The notes under the pieces were generated by a model. It was not told the origin of the DNA. It saw only the letters and a list, made by a program, of their open reading frames with translations, and ran no database searches. This document shows, piece by piece, positions 51,526 through 60,512 of a stretch of 64,000 bases of DNA. Source of the stretch: UBA1756 sp045132235 (GTDB taxonomy: Bacteria > Bacteroidota > Bacteroidia > Bacteroidales > WCHB1-69); contig JBGURX010000019.1 in the NCBI GenBank assembly GCA_045132235.1, forward strand, positions 62,001 to 126,000, written 5' to 3'. The translations under genes were made by a program, and so were the position numbers. Each line of letters opens with the position of its first letter. The stretch's first letter is position 1.

Positions 51526-51927
51526 TTAATCTCCTAATGCTTTGATTTTCAAATATAATTCAGGGAAGCGCTGCTCCATCACCACGGGACGGCCGTTTTC
51601 AAGAAAGCAATGCGTGCTGGAGGCCAGACAAGCCACCTTGCCGTTCACCTTCATCGTATAAGCGAAACTGATTTTCAGGGCACTCATCTCCGCCACTTTC
51701 ACCTCAATGGAAATCACATCCTTAAAGGTGGTGGGCGTTTTATAGGTGCAGCTGATGGCGGTAACAGGCGACACCACCCCTTCGGCCTCCAGCTGGTCGA
51801 AGCCATAGCCGAGCTGGTCCATCCAGTCCACCCGCGCCTCCTCCATGAAACGCACATAATTGGAATGGTGCACGATGCCCATTCTGTCGCATTCGTAATA
51901 CTTGACAACGTGTTCGTAAGGTTTCAT
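51526..51927 (-). CDS. Acyl-CoA thioesterase (4HBT hot-dog fold)
   Basis: A 133-residue hot-dog thioesterase of the YbgC/FadM type. The catalytic Asp14 lies in YYECDRMGIVHHSNYVRFMEEAR, which is the classic 4-hydroxybenzoyl-CoA thioesterase signature. The central helix and the VEVKVAEMSALKISFAYTM strand pair complete the fold. It probably hydrolyses acyl-CoA or acyl-ACP. It is convergent with the M64 peptidase gene and has its own minus-strand promoter box. Confidence 0.9.
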   Translation of the reverse strand: MKPYEHVVKYYECDRMGIVHHSNYVRFMEEARVDWMDQLGYGFDQLEAEGVVSPVTAISCTYKTPTTFKDVISIEVKVAEMSALKISFAYTMKVNGKVACLASSTHCFLENGRPVVMEQRFPELYLKIKALGD

Positions 51928-51950
51928 TTACAAGAATTTAAAAGAGGCGG

Positions 51951-51958
51951 CAAAAATA
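51951..51958 (-). promoter_or_regulatory. Bacteroidetes -7 box for the thioesterase gene
   Basis: CAAAAATA on the plus strand is TATTTTTG on the minus strand, 23 bases upstream of the start. Confidence 0.6.
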
Positions 51959-52052
51959 CAGTTTTTTCCTGAAATTCTGAAAAAGAAATCCTCAGAAACA
52001 TACCAGTCAATCCGACCGTTGCTGTCAAAATAAGGAACCAGCGAATGGCAGG

Positions 52053-53099
52053 CTACTCCTTCACCATCAATTCAGTATTGGCCACCCACAGCACGAAATA
52101 GGGCTGGGAGGCATCCACGCGCTTCAGCAGCACGTAGAACGGACGGTCGAAAACCATCTTTTTGGGCTGTGGTACTTTGGGGCCAATCTCTATCCCTAAA
52201 GATAAGATTCCCTCTGCCTCACTCTCCACAGCGGCGCCGTTTTCGTCAAGATGGAACGCCACCTGCTGCCATGCCCTCCCTATCGTCCAGACCTCCTGAC
52301 CCACTGTGAAATGATTGCCCAGCAACGAACGGTAATCGGTGCTGATATTAAAGTCGAATTTGGGAATGAGCAACTCATCATCTTCAACCGAGAACTTATA
52401 TTTCCATTTCATATCCTCCATCTTCTGCTCTCTGCTTCCCTGCTCTATCAACTGGCTCACCTTCTGCTGCATCTCCGCAAAAGTGCTGAAAGCGTGTTCG
52501 GGCATATAGAGAAGAATTTCGTGATTTTTATCCTCTGGGATGAGTTTGACCAGAAAATGTCGGTCGTTTTGATAGTAAAGAATCTTGATTTCATCCACGC
52601 ACTCGTTGCCCAACGATCCATACATTCCGAAAGCAGGAACATTTTCCCCATTGAATTTCAAACGGTTGTCGAAAGTGTCGAAATACACCTCAAAAGGAAG
52701 ATTCTTTTCAAAACGGGAGCGAACGACAACGCTATTACCCTCAGCAAAGCCCTCGGCCACATATTCGCCGGGCTTCAGGGTGTTTTTGTGGGAAGTGGAC
52801 GCATTCAGCAGCTGCAGGTCGCGGTACTGCGATGGAACGACTATCGGCTCTTGAAAGATTTCCCGCACCTTATCCCACGCATAGAGCATGGTGGCGCAAT
52901 ATACGGCATTGGAATCCTCCGAAATATGATGTTCCATCGTGGGCACCAGCATTGTACCCCAAAACTCCGCTGCATTGTCCTCATAGTGAAAAGATTCCTC
53001 TTTTTGAGAAGAGTTAACAGATTGGGATACGCCACTCGCACAACTTGCCAGCGCAATCACTACCAAAAAGCCAAAAACAATCCTTATCACACGACTCAT
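52053..53099 (-). CDS. Serpin-like lipoprotein with acidic hinge
   Basis: A 348-residue lipoprotein (lipobox ALASC, Cys20). Its C-terminal 100 residues follow the serpin order: a strand LLIPKFDFNISTDYRSLLG, a helix-strand pair ending AFHLDENGAAVESEAEG, and a reactive-loop-like stretch of about 20 residues. Then come VFDRPFYVLLKR and PYFVLWVANTEL, matching the serpin PFLF-IR and GR-NP end. The hinge after Glu-Asn-Gly carries charged residues (VESEAE) where inhibitory serpins have small ones, so an inhibitory role is unlikely. The similarity is by eye and moderate. Confidence 0.6.
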   Translation of the reverse strand: MSRVIRIVFGFLVVIALASCASGVSQSVNSSQKEESFHYEDNAAEFWGTMLVPTMEHHISEDSNAVYCATMLYAWDKVREIFQEPIVVPSQYRDLQLLNASTSHKNTLKPGEYVAEGFAEGNSVVVRSRFEKNLPFEVYFDTFDNRLKFNGENVPAFGMYGSLGNECVDEIKILYYQNDRHFLVKLIPEDKNHEILLYMPEHAFSTFAEMQQKVSQLIEQGSREQKMEDMKWKYKFSVEDDELLIPKFDFNISTDYRSLLGNHFTVGQEVWTIGRAWQQVAFHLDENGAAVESEAEGILSLGIEIGPKVPQPKKMVFDRPFYVLLKRVDASQPYFVLWVANTELMVKE

Positions 53100-53124
53100 G
53101 ACGTTCTTCTTTTAAATTTTTCGG

Positions 53125-53132
53125 CAAAAATA
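53125..53132 (-). promoter_or_regulatory. Bacteroidetes -7 box for the serpin-like gene
   Basis: CAAAAATA on the plus strand is TATTTTTG on the minus strand, 25 bases upstream of the start. Confidence 0.6.
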
Positions 53133-53174
53133 ATAAAAAAAACATCAGACACCTAAAAATTGGGATAAAAAGTG

Positions 53175-53182
53175 TAAATTTG
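53175..53182 (+). promoter_or_regulatory. Bacteroidetes -7 box (TAAATTTG)
   Basis: TAAATTTG matches TAnnTTTG and lies 49 bases before the phosphotransacylase ATG at 53232. Confidence 0.65.
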
Positions 53183-53231
53183 CAGGTTGAATTATTATGG
53201 AATATTATCAACTAAAAAAATATTTAAAACT

Positions 53232-54140
53232 ATGAGTATCACAAAATTAGACCAAATCATTGAATTAGTAAAGACCAAACCTCAGAAACGTTTGATTGCG
53301 GCATACGCCAACGATGCACACACCATCGAGGCTGTGCACAACGCAGTGAAGATGGGCGTGGTGAAGGCCACCCTCGTCGGCGACGAGGCCACCATCAAGC
53401 AGGTCTGCAAAGAAAACAATATCGACGTGAACGATTTCACCATCATCCAGGAGGCAGACGAGAACAAGGCGGCTGCCAAGGCCTGCGAGCTCATCAACAA
53501 CGGCGAGGGCGACATCCTGATGAAGGGTCTCCTTTCCACCGACAAGTACATGCGCGCCATCCTCAACAAGGAGCGCGGACTGATGCCCGGCCCGAAAGCC
53601 GTGCTGTCGCACGTCACCGTGATTGAGACGCCCCGCTACCACAAACTGATCGTGTGCGGCGACGTGGCCATCATTCCCGCCCCCGACCTCAACCAGAAGA
53701 TCGCGATCACCAACTACTTGGTGAACACCGCCCGCGCCCTTCAGATTGAGAAGCCGAAGGTGGCTGTGCTGGCCGCCACCGAGCAGGTGCTGCCCGCCAT
53801 GCAGGCCTGTGTGGACGCGTGCATCATCAGCAAGATGGCCGAACGCGGACAGATCAAGAACGCCATCGTGGACGGTCCCCTCGGCGTGGACCTCGCCATC
53901 GACATGGAGTGCGTGCAGATCAAGAAAGTGAAGAGCGAAGTGGCCGGCGACGCCGACTGCATCGTGTTCCCGAACATCGAGACCGGCAACGTCTTCTACA
54001 AGTGCAACACCAAATTAGCCGGTGCTGAACTCGGCGCCATGGTGGTGGGTGCCAAAGTGCCCTGCGTGCTCTCTTCCCGCGGCGACTCCACCAACACAAA
54101 ACTCTATTCCATCGCTTTGGCAGCGTTAGTAGCCAAATAA
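53232..54140 (+). CDS. ptb: Phosphate butyryltransferase/acetyltransferase family protein
   Basis: The 302-residue length and sequence match the Ptb/Pta family, which swaps CoA for phosphate on short acyl groups. Conserved segments include LMKGLLSTDKYMRAIL, LSHVTVIETPRYHKLIVCGD, IVDGPLGVDLAIDMEC and the final GAKVPCVLSSRGDSTNTKLYSIALA. No butyrate or acetate kinase gene is adjacent, so the product acyl phosphate must be handled by a kinase elsewhere. ATG 53232 is preferred to a start 15 codons upstream, which falls close to the promoter. Butyryl preference is likely but not certain. Confidence 0.87.
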   Translation: MSITKLDQIIELVKTKPQKRLIAAYANDAHTIEAVHNAVKMGVVKATLVGDEATIKQVCKENNIDVNDFTIIQEADENKAAAKACELINNGEGDILMKGLLSTDKYMRAILNKERGLMPGPKAVLSHVTVIETPRYHKLIVCGDVAIIPAPDLNQKIAITNYLVNTARALQIEKPKVAVLAATEQVLPAMQACVDACIISKMAERGQIKNAIVDGPLGVDLAIDMECVQIKKVKSEVAGDADCIVFPNIETGNVFYKCNTKLAGAELGAMVVGAKVPCVLSSRGDSTNTKLYSIALAALVAK

Positions 54141-54142
54141 TC

Positions 54143-54823
54143 ATGATGAAAGCAAGACGATTGGCAACTGTACTGCTGGCGGCCGCACTGTTCGCAGGCT
54201 GTCACAAGGGTGTCACCCTCACCGACTCGGACAAGGTGGACCAGAACATCATTTTCCAACTTTACAAAGCAAAATGCGATGCAGAGAGCGGGAAGATGGA
54301 GGTGTCGGCCGTGTTCCGCCTCGACCACCGCAGCGGGGAGCAGCTCCGCCTCACCGAACCCTCAACGGTGACGGTCAACGGGCAGGAGATGGAGTTGAAC
54401 GAAAACGGTGAATATACCCGCTCCATCGGGAAGTACCAGCAGGTGCTCCCCTTCGAGTACACCAACAACAACCGCCAGCAGTTCAAGAATTCCATCATCA
54501 CCAACACCATAGCATTTAATCAGGAAAACATCACGCTCAGCAAGTCCAAGACCAACCATGTCACCGTCAAGGCCGAGCCGTTTGAAGAGAGCGAGAGCGT
54601 GAGCTGCATGCTCACCAAAGGCGACGAGACCGTGGAGATTGACTTTGACTTCGAAAACGGACGGCTCACCATCACCCCCGACATGCTGGAGCCCGTGCAG
54701 GCCGGCGAATACAACGCCCGTCTTGTGCGAAAGAACTACGGTTACCAGCTGAAGGCCCTTGACCGCGGCGGCGAGTGGGAGAGCCAGTATGTTTCCCTTT
54801 CTAAAAAAATCACCATCCAATGA
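54143..54823 (+). CDS. Lipoprotein of unknown function
   Basis: A 226-residue lipoprotein with lipobox LFAGC (Cys20). The rest is predicted to be all-beta, with a repeated pattern of paired strands (GKMEVSAVFRLDH, TVTVNGQEMELNENGEYT, VEIDFDFENGRLTITPDM) suggesting two immunoglobulin-like sandwiches. I do not recognise the family. It begins 2 bases after ptb and its end overlaps the aspS start by four bases (ATGA), so the three genes are one transcript. Confidence 0.7.
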   Translation: MMKARRLATVLLAAALFAGCHKGVTLTDSDKVDQNIIFQLYKAKCDAESGKMEVSAVFRLDHRSGEQLRLTEPSTVTVNGQEMELNENGEYTRSIGKYQQVLPFEYTNNNRQQFKNSIITNTIAFNQENITLSKSKTNHVTVKAEPFEESESVSCMLTKGDETVEIDFDFENGRLTITPDMLEPVQAGEYNARLVRKNYGYQLKALDRGGEWESQYVSLSKKITIQ

Positions 54824-56565
54824 AAACTACTTTAAGAACGCACACCTGCGGCGAACTCACCGCGAAAAATATCGGCGAAAAAGTCACCCTCTGCGGCTGG
54901 ATCCAGAAAATCAGGAATCTGGGCGGCATGACCTTCATCGACCTGCGCGACCGCTACGGCATCACGCAGCTCGCCTTCAACGCCGAAACCAACCCCGAGC
55001 TGTGCAAGCAGATTGAGCCGTTCGGACGCGAATGGGTCATCCAAGTGACTGGCACCGTGGCCGAACGCTACAGCAAGAACAAGAACATCCCGACGGGCGA
55101 CATCGAGATTCTCGTGGAGAGCATCAACGTGCTCAACGAGTCGATCACCCCGCCGTTCACCATCGAGGATGAGTCCGACGGCGGCGACGAAATCCGCATG
55201 AAGTACCGCTACCTCGACCTTCGTCGCAACCCCGTGAAAAACAACCTGTTGTTCCGCCACAAGCTGGGTATCGCCATCCGCAACTACATGAACAACATCG
55301 GCTTTGTGGAGATTGAAACCCCCATGCTGGTCAGCTCCACGCCGGAGGGCGCCCGCGACTTCGTGGTGCCGTCGCGCCTCAGCCATGGCGAGTTCTACGC
55401 CTTGCCGCAGTCGCCCCAGACCTTCAAGCAGCTGCTCATGGTGGCCGGCTTCGACCGCTACTTCCAGATTGTGAAGTGCTTCCGCGATGAAGACCTCCGC
55501 GCCGACCGCCAGCCCGAGTTCACCCAGATCGACTGCGAGATGTCGTTCGTCTCCCAAGAGGACATCCTCCAGACCTTTGAAGGCCTTATCAAATACATCT
55601 TCAAGGAAACCAAGGGGATGGATATCGGGACGATTGAGCGTATCACATGGCACGATGCCATGAAGTACTATGGCAGCGACAAGCCGGACGCCCGTTTCGG
55701 CATGCGTTTTGTGGAGCTGAACGACGTGCTGCAGCATCGCGATTTCAAGGTATTCAACGAGGCTGAACTGGTGGTGGGCATCGTGGCCAAAGGCTGCGCC
55801 CACTACAGCCGCAAGCAGCTGGATGAGCTCACCAACTTTGTGAAACGCCCGCAGGTGGGCGCCACCGGCCTCGTGTATGTGCAGTGCCAAGAGGGCGGCC
55901 ACTACAAATCCTCTGTGGACAAGTTCTACGGTCAGGAAGACCTCGCCGCCGTTGCCCAGAAGTGCGGTGCCGAAGAGGGCGACCTGATTCTGATTATGGC
56001 AGGCCCCCGTCTGAAAACACAGAAGCAGCTTTGCGAGTTGCGACTGGAGATGGGCCGCCAGCTCGGTCTGCGCAAGGCAGGCGAATACAAACTCCTATGG
56101 GTCATTGACTTCCCGCTGTTGGAATGGGATGAGGAAACCCAGCGCTATTATGCCATGCACCACCCGTTCACGGCGCCGAAGCCCGAACACGAGTCGATGC
56201 TGGAGACCAACCCCGGCGAGGTGAATGCCAACGCCTACGACTTGGTCATCAACGGTACCGAAGTGGGTGGCGGTTCCATCCGTATCCACGACAAGAACTT
56301 GCAGAAGCGGATGTTCAAGGCGCTCGGTTTCAGCGAGGAGGAGGCGCAGAAGCAGTTCGGCTTCCTGATGAACGCCTTCCAGTACGGTGCCCCGCCGCAC
56401 GGCGGTCTCGCCTTCGGTTTCGACCGTATGTGCTCCGTGCTCAGCGATGCCGACTCCATCCGCGACTTCATCGCCTTCCCGAAGAACAACGCGGCCCGCG
56501 ACATGATGCTGAACGCGCCGACTCCCATCTCGGATGCACAACTCAAGGAGCTGGGGCTTCTATAG
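54820..56565 (+). CDS. aspS: Aspartyl-tRNA synthetase
   Basis: AspRS charges tRNA-Asp. The 581-residue bacterial-type enzyme has the N-terminal OB-fold (VTLCGWIQKIRNLGGMTFIDLRDR), the bacterial class II core with YRYLDLRRNP and FRDEDLRADRQPEFTQIDCEMSF, the inserted GAD domain (residues ~290-400), and C-terminal motif 3 GGLAFGFDRM followed by FPKN. Its ATG overlaps the preceding lipoprotein stop. Assignment is firm. Confidence 0.97.
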   Translation: MKTTLRTHTCGELTAKNIGEKVTLCGWIQKIRNLGGMTFIDLRDRYGITQLAFNAETNPELCKQIEPFGREWVIQVTGTVAERYSKNKNIPTGDIEILVESINVLNESITPPFTIEDESDGGDEIRMKYRYLDLRRNPVKNNLLFRHKLGIAIRNYMNNIGFVEIETPMLVSSTPEGARDFVVPSRLSHGEFYALPQSPQTFKQLLMVAGFDRYFQIVKCFRDEDLRADRQPEFTQIDCEMSFVSQEDILQTFEGLIKYIFKETKGMDIGTIERITWHDAMKYYGSDKPDARFGMRFVELNDVLQHRDFKVFNEAELVVGIVAKGCAHYSRKQLDELTNFVKRPQVGATGLVYVQCQEGGHYKSSVDKFYGQEDLAAVAQKCGAEEGDLILIMAGPRLKTQKQLCELRLEMGRQLGLRKAGEYKLLWVIDFPLLEWDEETQRYYAMHHPFTAPKPEHESMLETNPGEVNANAYDLVINGTEVGGGSIRIHDKNLQKRMFKALGFSEEEAQKQFGFLMNAFQYGAPPHGGLAFGFDRMCSVLSDADSIRDFIAFPKNNAARDMMLNAPTPISDAQLKELGLL

Positions 56566-56603
56566 CCTCAGTCCTCCTCTTTTGTGAATACAAAATATTG
56601 GAA

Positions 56604-58550
56604 ATGAATTATATAGAATTTGACAAAGAGAAATTAGTCAACATAACTTTCGCCAAAGACCGCGAACTGCTGCGCTGTAGCCGCACCGGTGCTTTTGCCA
56701 ACACCTCGTTGCTGCGGCTCAACACCCGCAAATATCACGGACTGTTCATCGTGCCGCAGGACGGCATCGACCACGAACGCCACGTGCTGGTCTCCAACCT
56801 GAACGAGAGCGTCATCATGAACGACATGGAGTTCCGGCTGGGCATCCACCAGTACAAGGGCGGCATCATCGACCCGAAAGGCAACAAGTACATGCAGCGT
56901 TTCGTGGCCGACCCCGTGCCCACCTACTACTTCCGCGTGGGAAAGTTCAACTTCAAAAGCGAAATCCTGCTGCTCAACAACGACGAGCGACTGATTATCA
57001 AATACACCATCTTGGACGAGGTGGAATCGGTGGCTTTCCAGTTCCAGCCGCTGCTCGCTTTCCGTCAAATTCATCACCTTACCCATAAAAATGATGCCGC
57101 CAATACCGGTTTCGAGAAGTGCAAAAATGGTGTAAAGTATTGTTTATACGAAAATTACACTCCAGTTTATTTCCAATGTTCTGAAGAAATCTATTATGAG
57201 CACGCTCCTGTCTGGTATGAAAATTTTGAATATGAAAAAGAGATTGAGCGTGGATATGAGGGGGTGGAAGATTTGCTGAATCCCGGCAAAATCAACGTGA
57301 AACTTACCAACGGAGTATTATACCTCTCCATCGGTACCGAGCCCATCGACCCGTCGAAGCTGGAGCAGCTCTATCAGGAAGAGATGCAGCAGCACACCAA
57401 CCGCAGCACCTATTTCAACTGTCTGAAGAATGCGGCGGAGCAGTTTATCGTGAAGCGCAACGGCAAGACCGAGATCATCGCAGGCTACCCGTGGTTCGGC
57501 CGCTGGGGCCGCGACACCTTCATCTCGCTGCCGGGACTCACGCTGGCCCTTGACAAGCCCGAACTCTGCAAGGAGATCATGGACTCGATGCTGAAAGAGC
57601 TGCAGGGTGGACTTTTCCCGAATATCGGCTGTGGCAGCGACAACGCCTACAACTCGGTGGACGCGCCTTTGTGGTTCATCCGTGCCGTGCAGCAGTACGC
57701 CACCTATACGCACAGCGAGAAGAAAATCTGGAAGGAATATGGCGAAGCCATCCGTTCCATCCTCCACGCCTACCGCGAAGGGGCGCTCTTCAATATCAAG
57801 ATGCTCGACAACGGACTCATCTACGCCGGCTGCGAAGGCAAGGCCCTCACATGGATGGATGCCATCGTGAACGGCAAGCCCGTAACCCCGCGCACAGGCT
57901 GTCAGGTGGAAATCAACGCATTGTGGTACAATGCGTTGTGCTTTGCCAGCGAAATGGCCAAGTTGGCCAAAGACAACGACTTTGTGGCCGAGTGGAAAGA
58001 GGTTATCAAAGCATTCCCCGACCATTTCAAGGCCACCTTCTGGTCGAAAGAGAAGGGCTGGCTGGCCGACTATGTGGATGGCGACTACAAGAACTTCCAA
58101 GTACGCCCCAACATGCTCATTGCCACCTCGTTGCCCTACACCGCCATCAGCGAAAAGATCCGCCAGCTGATTTTGAAGAAATGCACCGAGGAGCTGCTCA
58201 CCAACAAGGGCATCCGCACGCTGTCGCCCAACGACCCCGACTACAAGGGGTACTATGGCGGCGACCAGGCCACCCGCGATGCCGCTTACCATCAGGGCAC
58301 CTGCTGGCCGTGGCTACTCATGTCCTTCACCAACGGCATGATTGCGGTTCATCAGAAAAAAGCCTACCCCGTGCTGGAGAAAATTCTCTACGATTTTGAG
58401 AGCGACATTAAAGAATATGGTATCTCAACCATTGGAGAGGTGTTCGACGGCGCGCCCCCGCACCATCCCAATGGCTGCATCTCGCAGGCGTGGAGCGTGG
58501 CCGCCCTGCTCTACATCAAATGGGTGTTGGAAACTGGCAGAACCCTGTAA
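56604..58550 (+). CDS. Glycogen debranching enzyme (amylo-alpha-1,6-glucosidase)
   Basis: A 648-residue GH133-type protein that removes alpha-1,6 branch points from glycogen. The N-terminal domain (TGAFANTSLLRLNTRKYHGLF onward) is the GDE_N beta-sandwich. The C-terminal (alpha/alpha)6 barrel starts at ~residue 290 and contains AGYPWFGRWGRDTFISLPGL, GCGSDNAYNSVDAPLWFI, and GQEINALWYNA-like and STIGEVFDGAPPHHPNGCISQAWS segments with the catalytic acids. The frame is open 58 codons upstream, but that part lies inside aspS, so ATG 56604 is used. No glycogen synthase is in this window. Confidence 0.9.
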   Translation: MNYIEFDKEKLVNITFAKDRELLRCSRTGAFANTSLLRLNTRKYHGLFIVPQDGIDHERHVLVSNLNESVIMNDMEFRLGIHQYKGGIIDPKGNKYMQRFVADPVPTYYFRVGKFNFKSEILLLNNDERLIIKYTILDEVESVAFQFQPLLAFRQIHHLTHKNDAANTGFEKCKNGVKYCLYENYTPVYFQCSEEIYYEHAPVWYENFEYEKEIERGYEGVEDLLNPGKINVKLTNGVLYLSIGTEPIDPSKLEQLYQEEMQQHTNRSTYFNCLKNAAEQFIVKRNGKTEIIAGYPWFGRWGRDTFISLPGLTLALDKPELCKEIMDSMLKELQGGLFPNIGCGSDNAYNSVDAPLWFIRAVQQYATYTHSEKKIWKEYGEAIRSILHAYREGALFNIKMLDNGLIYAGCEGKALTWMDAIVNGKPVTPRTGCQVEINALWYNALCFASEMAKLAKDNDFVAEWKEVIKAFPDHFKATFWSKEKGWLADYVDGDYKNFQVRPNMLIATSLPYTAISEKIRQLILKKCTEELLTNKGIRTLSPNDPDYKGYYGGDQATRDAAYHQGTCWPWLLMSFTNGMIAVHQKKAYPVLEKILYDFESDIKEYGISTIGEVFDGAPPHHPNGCISQAWSVAALLYIKWVLETGRTL

Positions 58551-58559
58551 ACCAGTACC

Positions 58560-59546
58560 ATGTCATACACCATCACCGATTTCGACAGAGCCATGATGCG
58601 CCGCTGCATCGAGCTGGCGCGCCTTGGTCTGGGGCATACGGCACCGAATCCCATGGTGGGCGCGGTGATTGTACGCGATGATCTCATTATCGGCGAGGGG
58701 TACCACCATCGCTGCGGCGAGGCACACGCCGAGGTGAACGCCATCCGTTCGGTCGGCGACCTTTCGCTGCTGCACGACTCCACCATCTATGTCAGTCTGG
58801 AGCCCTGTTCGCATTTCGGCAAAACGCCACCCTGCGCCGACAAAATCATCGAGATGGGCATCCCGCGCGTGGTGGTCGGCTCCACCGACCCCAACGAGAA
58901 GGTGAACGGCAAAGGCATCGCCAAGCTGCGGGCCGCCGGTGTGGAGGTGGTTACCGGTGTGCTGGAGGCGGAGTGCGACGAGCTGAACAAGCGGTTCTTC
59001 ACCTACCACCGGCAGCACCGTCCCTACGTCATCTTGAAGTGGGCGCAGACGGCTGACGGTTTTATGGATATTGACCGGCAGGAGCAGCCGGACGGGAAGT
59101 ATTGGATCACGCGGCCCGAGACGGGCGTGCTGGTACACAAATGGCGCAGCGAGGAGCAGGCCATCCTCATCGGATACCGCACCTACCTGAACGACCGGCC
59201 GCAGCTTACCACGCGGCACTATCCGGGGAAGAATCCCGCCCGCTACATCACCACGAGAGACCTTGAAAACACACCGCCCGTCGAGGGGTTTACCCTGCTG
59301 CCCGAAAAGCCTGCAGAGGTGCTTCGGCAGCTGTACGACAGCAAGATACAGTCGGTGATTGTGGAAGGCGGCCGCAAGACGCTGGAGCGTTTCATCGCCA
59401 GCGGGCTGTGGGACGAGGCGCGCATCCTGACCTCGCCCGTGCGGTGGGGGAAAGGCATGCCAGCACCGGAAATAGAAGGGAATCCCGTTTCAGAGCTGTC
59501 GATAGCCGGCGACCAAGTGAAAATCCTGCGACGGAAAAATTGTTGA
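58560..59546 (+). CDS. ribD: Bifunctional riboflavin biosynthesis deaminase/reductase
   Basis: RibD deaminates and then reduces the pyrimidine intermediate made from GTP in riboflavin synthesis. The 328-residue protein has the cytidine-deaminase-like zinc site His56-Ala-Glu58 with Cys83 and Cys92 (PCSHFGKTPPC), then the reductase domain from about residue 150 (PYVILKWAQTADGFMD) to the VEGGRKTLERFI segment. Length is near normal. It follows the debranching enzyme by 9 bases. No FMN riboswitch is seen in the short spacer, and other rib genes are not nearby. Confidence 0.95.
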   Translation: MSYTITDFDRAMMRRCIELARLGLGHTAPNPMVGAVIVRDDLIIGEGYHHRCGEAHAEVNAIRSVGDLSLLHDSTIYVSLEPCSHFGKTPPCADKIIEMGIPRVVVGSTDPNEKVNGKGIAKLRAAGVEVVTGVLEAECDELNKRFFTYHRQHRPYVILKWAQTADGFMDIDRQEQPDGKYWITRPETGVLVHKWRSEEQAILIGYRTYLNDRPQLTTRHYPGKNPARYITTRDLENTPPVEGFTLLPEKPAEVLRQLYDSKIQSVIVEGGRKTLERFIASGLWDEARILTSPVRWGKGMPAPEIEGNPVSELSIAGDQVKILRRKNC

Positions 59547-59585
59547 TTTTTTCTTAAAAAACAGAAAATCATTCAGATTTTTTTG

Positions 59586-59593
59586 TAATTTTG
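59586..59593 (+). promoter_or_regulatory. Bacteroidetes -7 box (TAATTTTG)
   Basis: TAATTTTG matches TAnnTTTG and lies 22 bases before the next start codon. Confidence 0.65.
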
Positions 59594-59615
59594 CGCCCGC
59601 AAAATTTTAACAACC

Positions 59616-60281
59616 ATGATGCTTCTATTGCCAATCATCAGCATTGTATTGTGGGTGAGTTACATCATCTTCATATTGTGCAAATTTGGCATTCCGACCA
59701 CCATTTCTGAGACCTACTACCTGCTCAGCAAAAAGTGGGACTGGCTGTTCGCGGCATGGTGTTTTCTTACCGCCACGCCCCTCTGCATCTACTGGTTCAT
59801 CATTGCACCGCACGGCCTGAAATGGTTCCCCATCGCCAACTGGGTGGCCATGGTCTCCATCGGACTTTGCGCCTGCTACAAGTCCGGTCCGAAAGACCCC
59901 GAAAGTGTGAAATGCATCAGCAAGGGCGACGACGTGCCGGCTGAGAAACAGAAGGTCAAACCCGTACGGGCTCTCATCGACTATTCGAAGCGACTGGTTG
60001 CCAAATTCAAGCCTAAAACCTTGTTTAAATACGGATGGAAGCGTCTGGCCCACTATGTCAACGCCTTGGGAGCCATTGTCCTCAGCACTGTGTATCTGTG
60101 GATTACTGCCAAGATTACGGTCATCGCCAGCCTGCTCATCTACTTCTTCTCTATTTTGATTGGCACGCGGGTGCAGGCGGTTTACAACTGGAAATACTCC
60201 ACCAACCACAGCCACAATGCGTGGGTGTTTTTCGCCGAGATTATCTGCTTTGTGCAGCTGTTTATCTTTATCCTGATTTAG
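59616..60281 (+). CDS. Polytopic membrane protein of unknown function
   Basis: A 221-residue protein with about five or six transmembrane helices and a Lys-rich central loop (residues ~100-140, including AEKQKVKPVRALIDYSKRL). It begins with a hydrophobic helix and the segment KFGIPTTISETYYLLSKKWDW, which is well ordered, and ends in a helix with no charged tail. I do not recognise a named family. It has its own promoter, no obvious partner, and lies alone between ribD and GAPDH. Confidence 0.65.
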   Translation: MMLLLPIISIVLWVSYIIFILCKFGIPTTISETYYLLSKKWDWLFAAWCFLTATPLCIYWFIIAPHGLKWFPIANWVAMVSIGLCACYKSGPKDPESVKCISKGDDVPAEKQKVKPVRALIDYSKRLVAKFKPKTLFKYGWKRLAHYVNALGAIVLSTVYLWITAKITVIASLLIYFFSILIGTRVQAVYNWKYSTNHSHNAWVFFAEIICFVQLFIFILI

Positions 60282-60414
60282 TTTCTCGCTTTTTTCCTTG
60301 AAAAAATTCTCTCTTTCTGACCATTCACAGAAGAAATATCTCTATGGTTTGCAGAAAGGCATCGAGCGATAGACAAAAAATTGGAGTTGGGAATAATTAT
60401 CCTGAATATTATTG

Positions 60415-60422
60415 TAAATTTG
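60415..60422 (+). promoter_or_regulatory. Bacteroidetes -7 box (TAAATTTG)
   Basis: TAAATTTG lies 90 bases before the GAPDH start, leaving an AT-rich leader of about 85 nt in which I see no riboswitch. Confidence 0.55.
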
Positions 60423-60512
60423 CGCTTTATTTGTATAATATAAGAAATATTATATAAATAACTTTTAATCAACATTTTACAATAAAAACAAGACTATAAA
60501 AAAGAACAAGAA

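Noticed and set aside
56430..56603. 58-codon 5' extension of the glycogen debranching enzyme
   Set aside because: It lies inside the end of aspS in another frame and adds no conserved sequence; ATG 56604 begins the conserved N-terminus.
60282..60512. Possible structured RNA or riboswitch in the GAPDH leader
   Set aside because: The spacer is AT-rich with a promoter box, and I could not find conserved riboswitch elements, a terminator or a tRNA cloverleaf.
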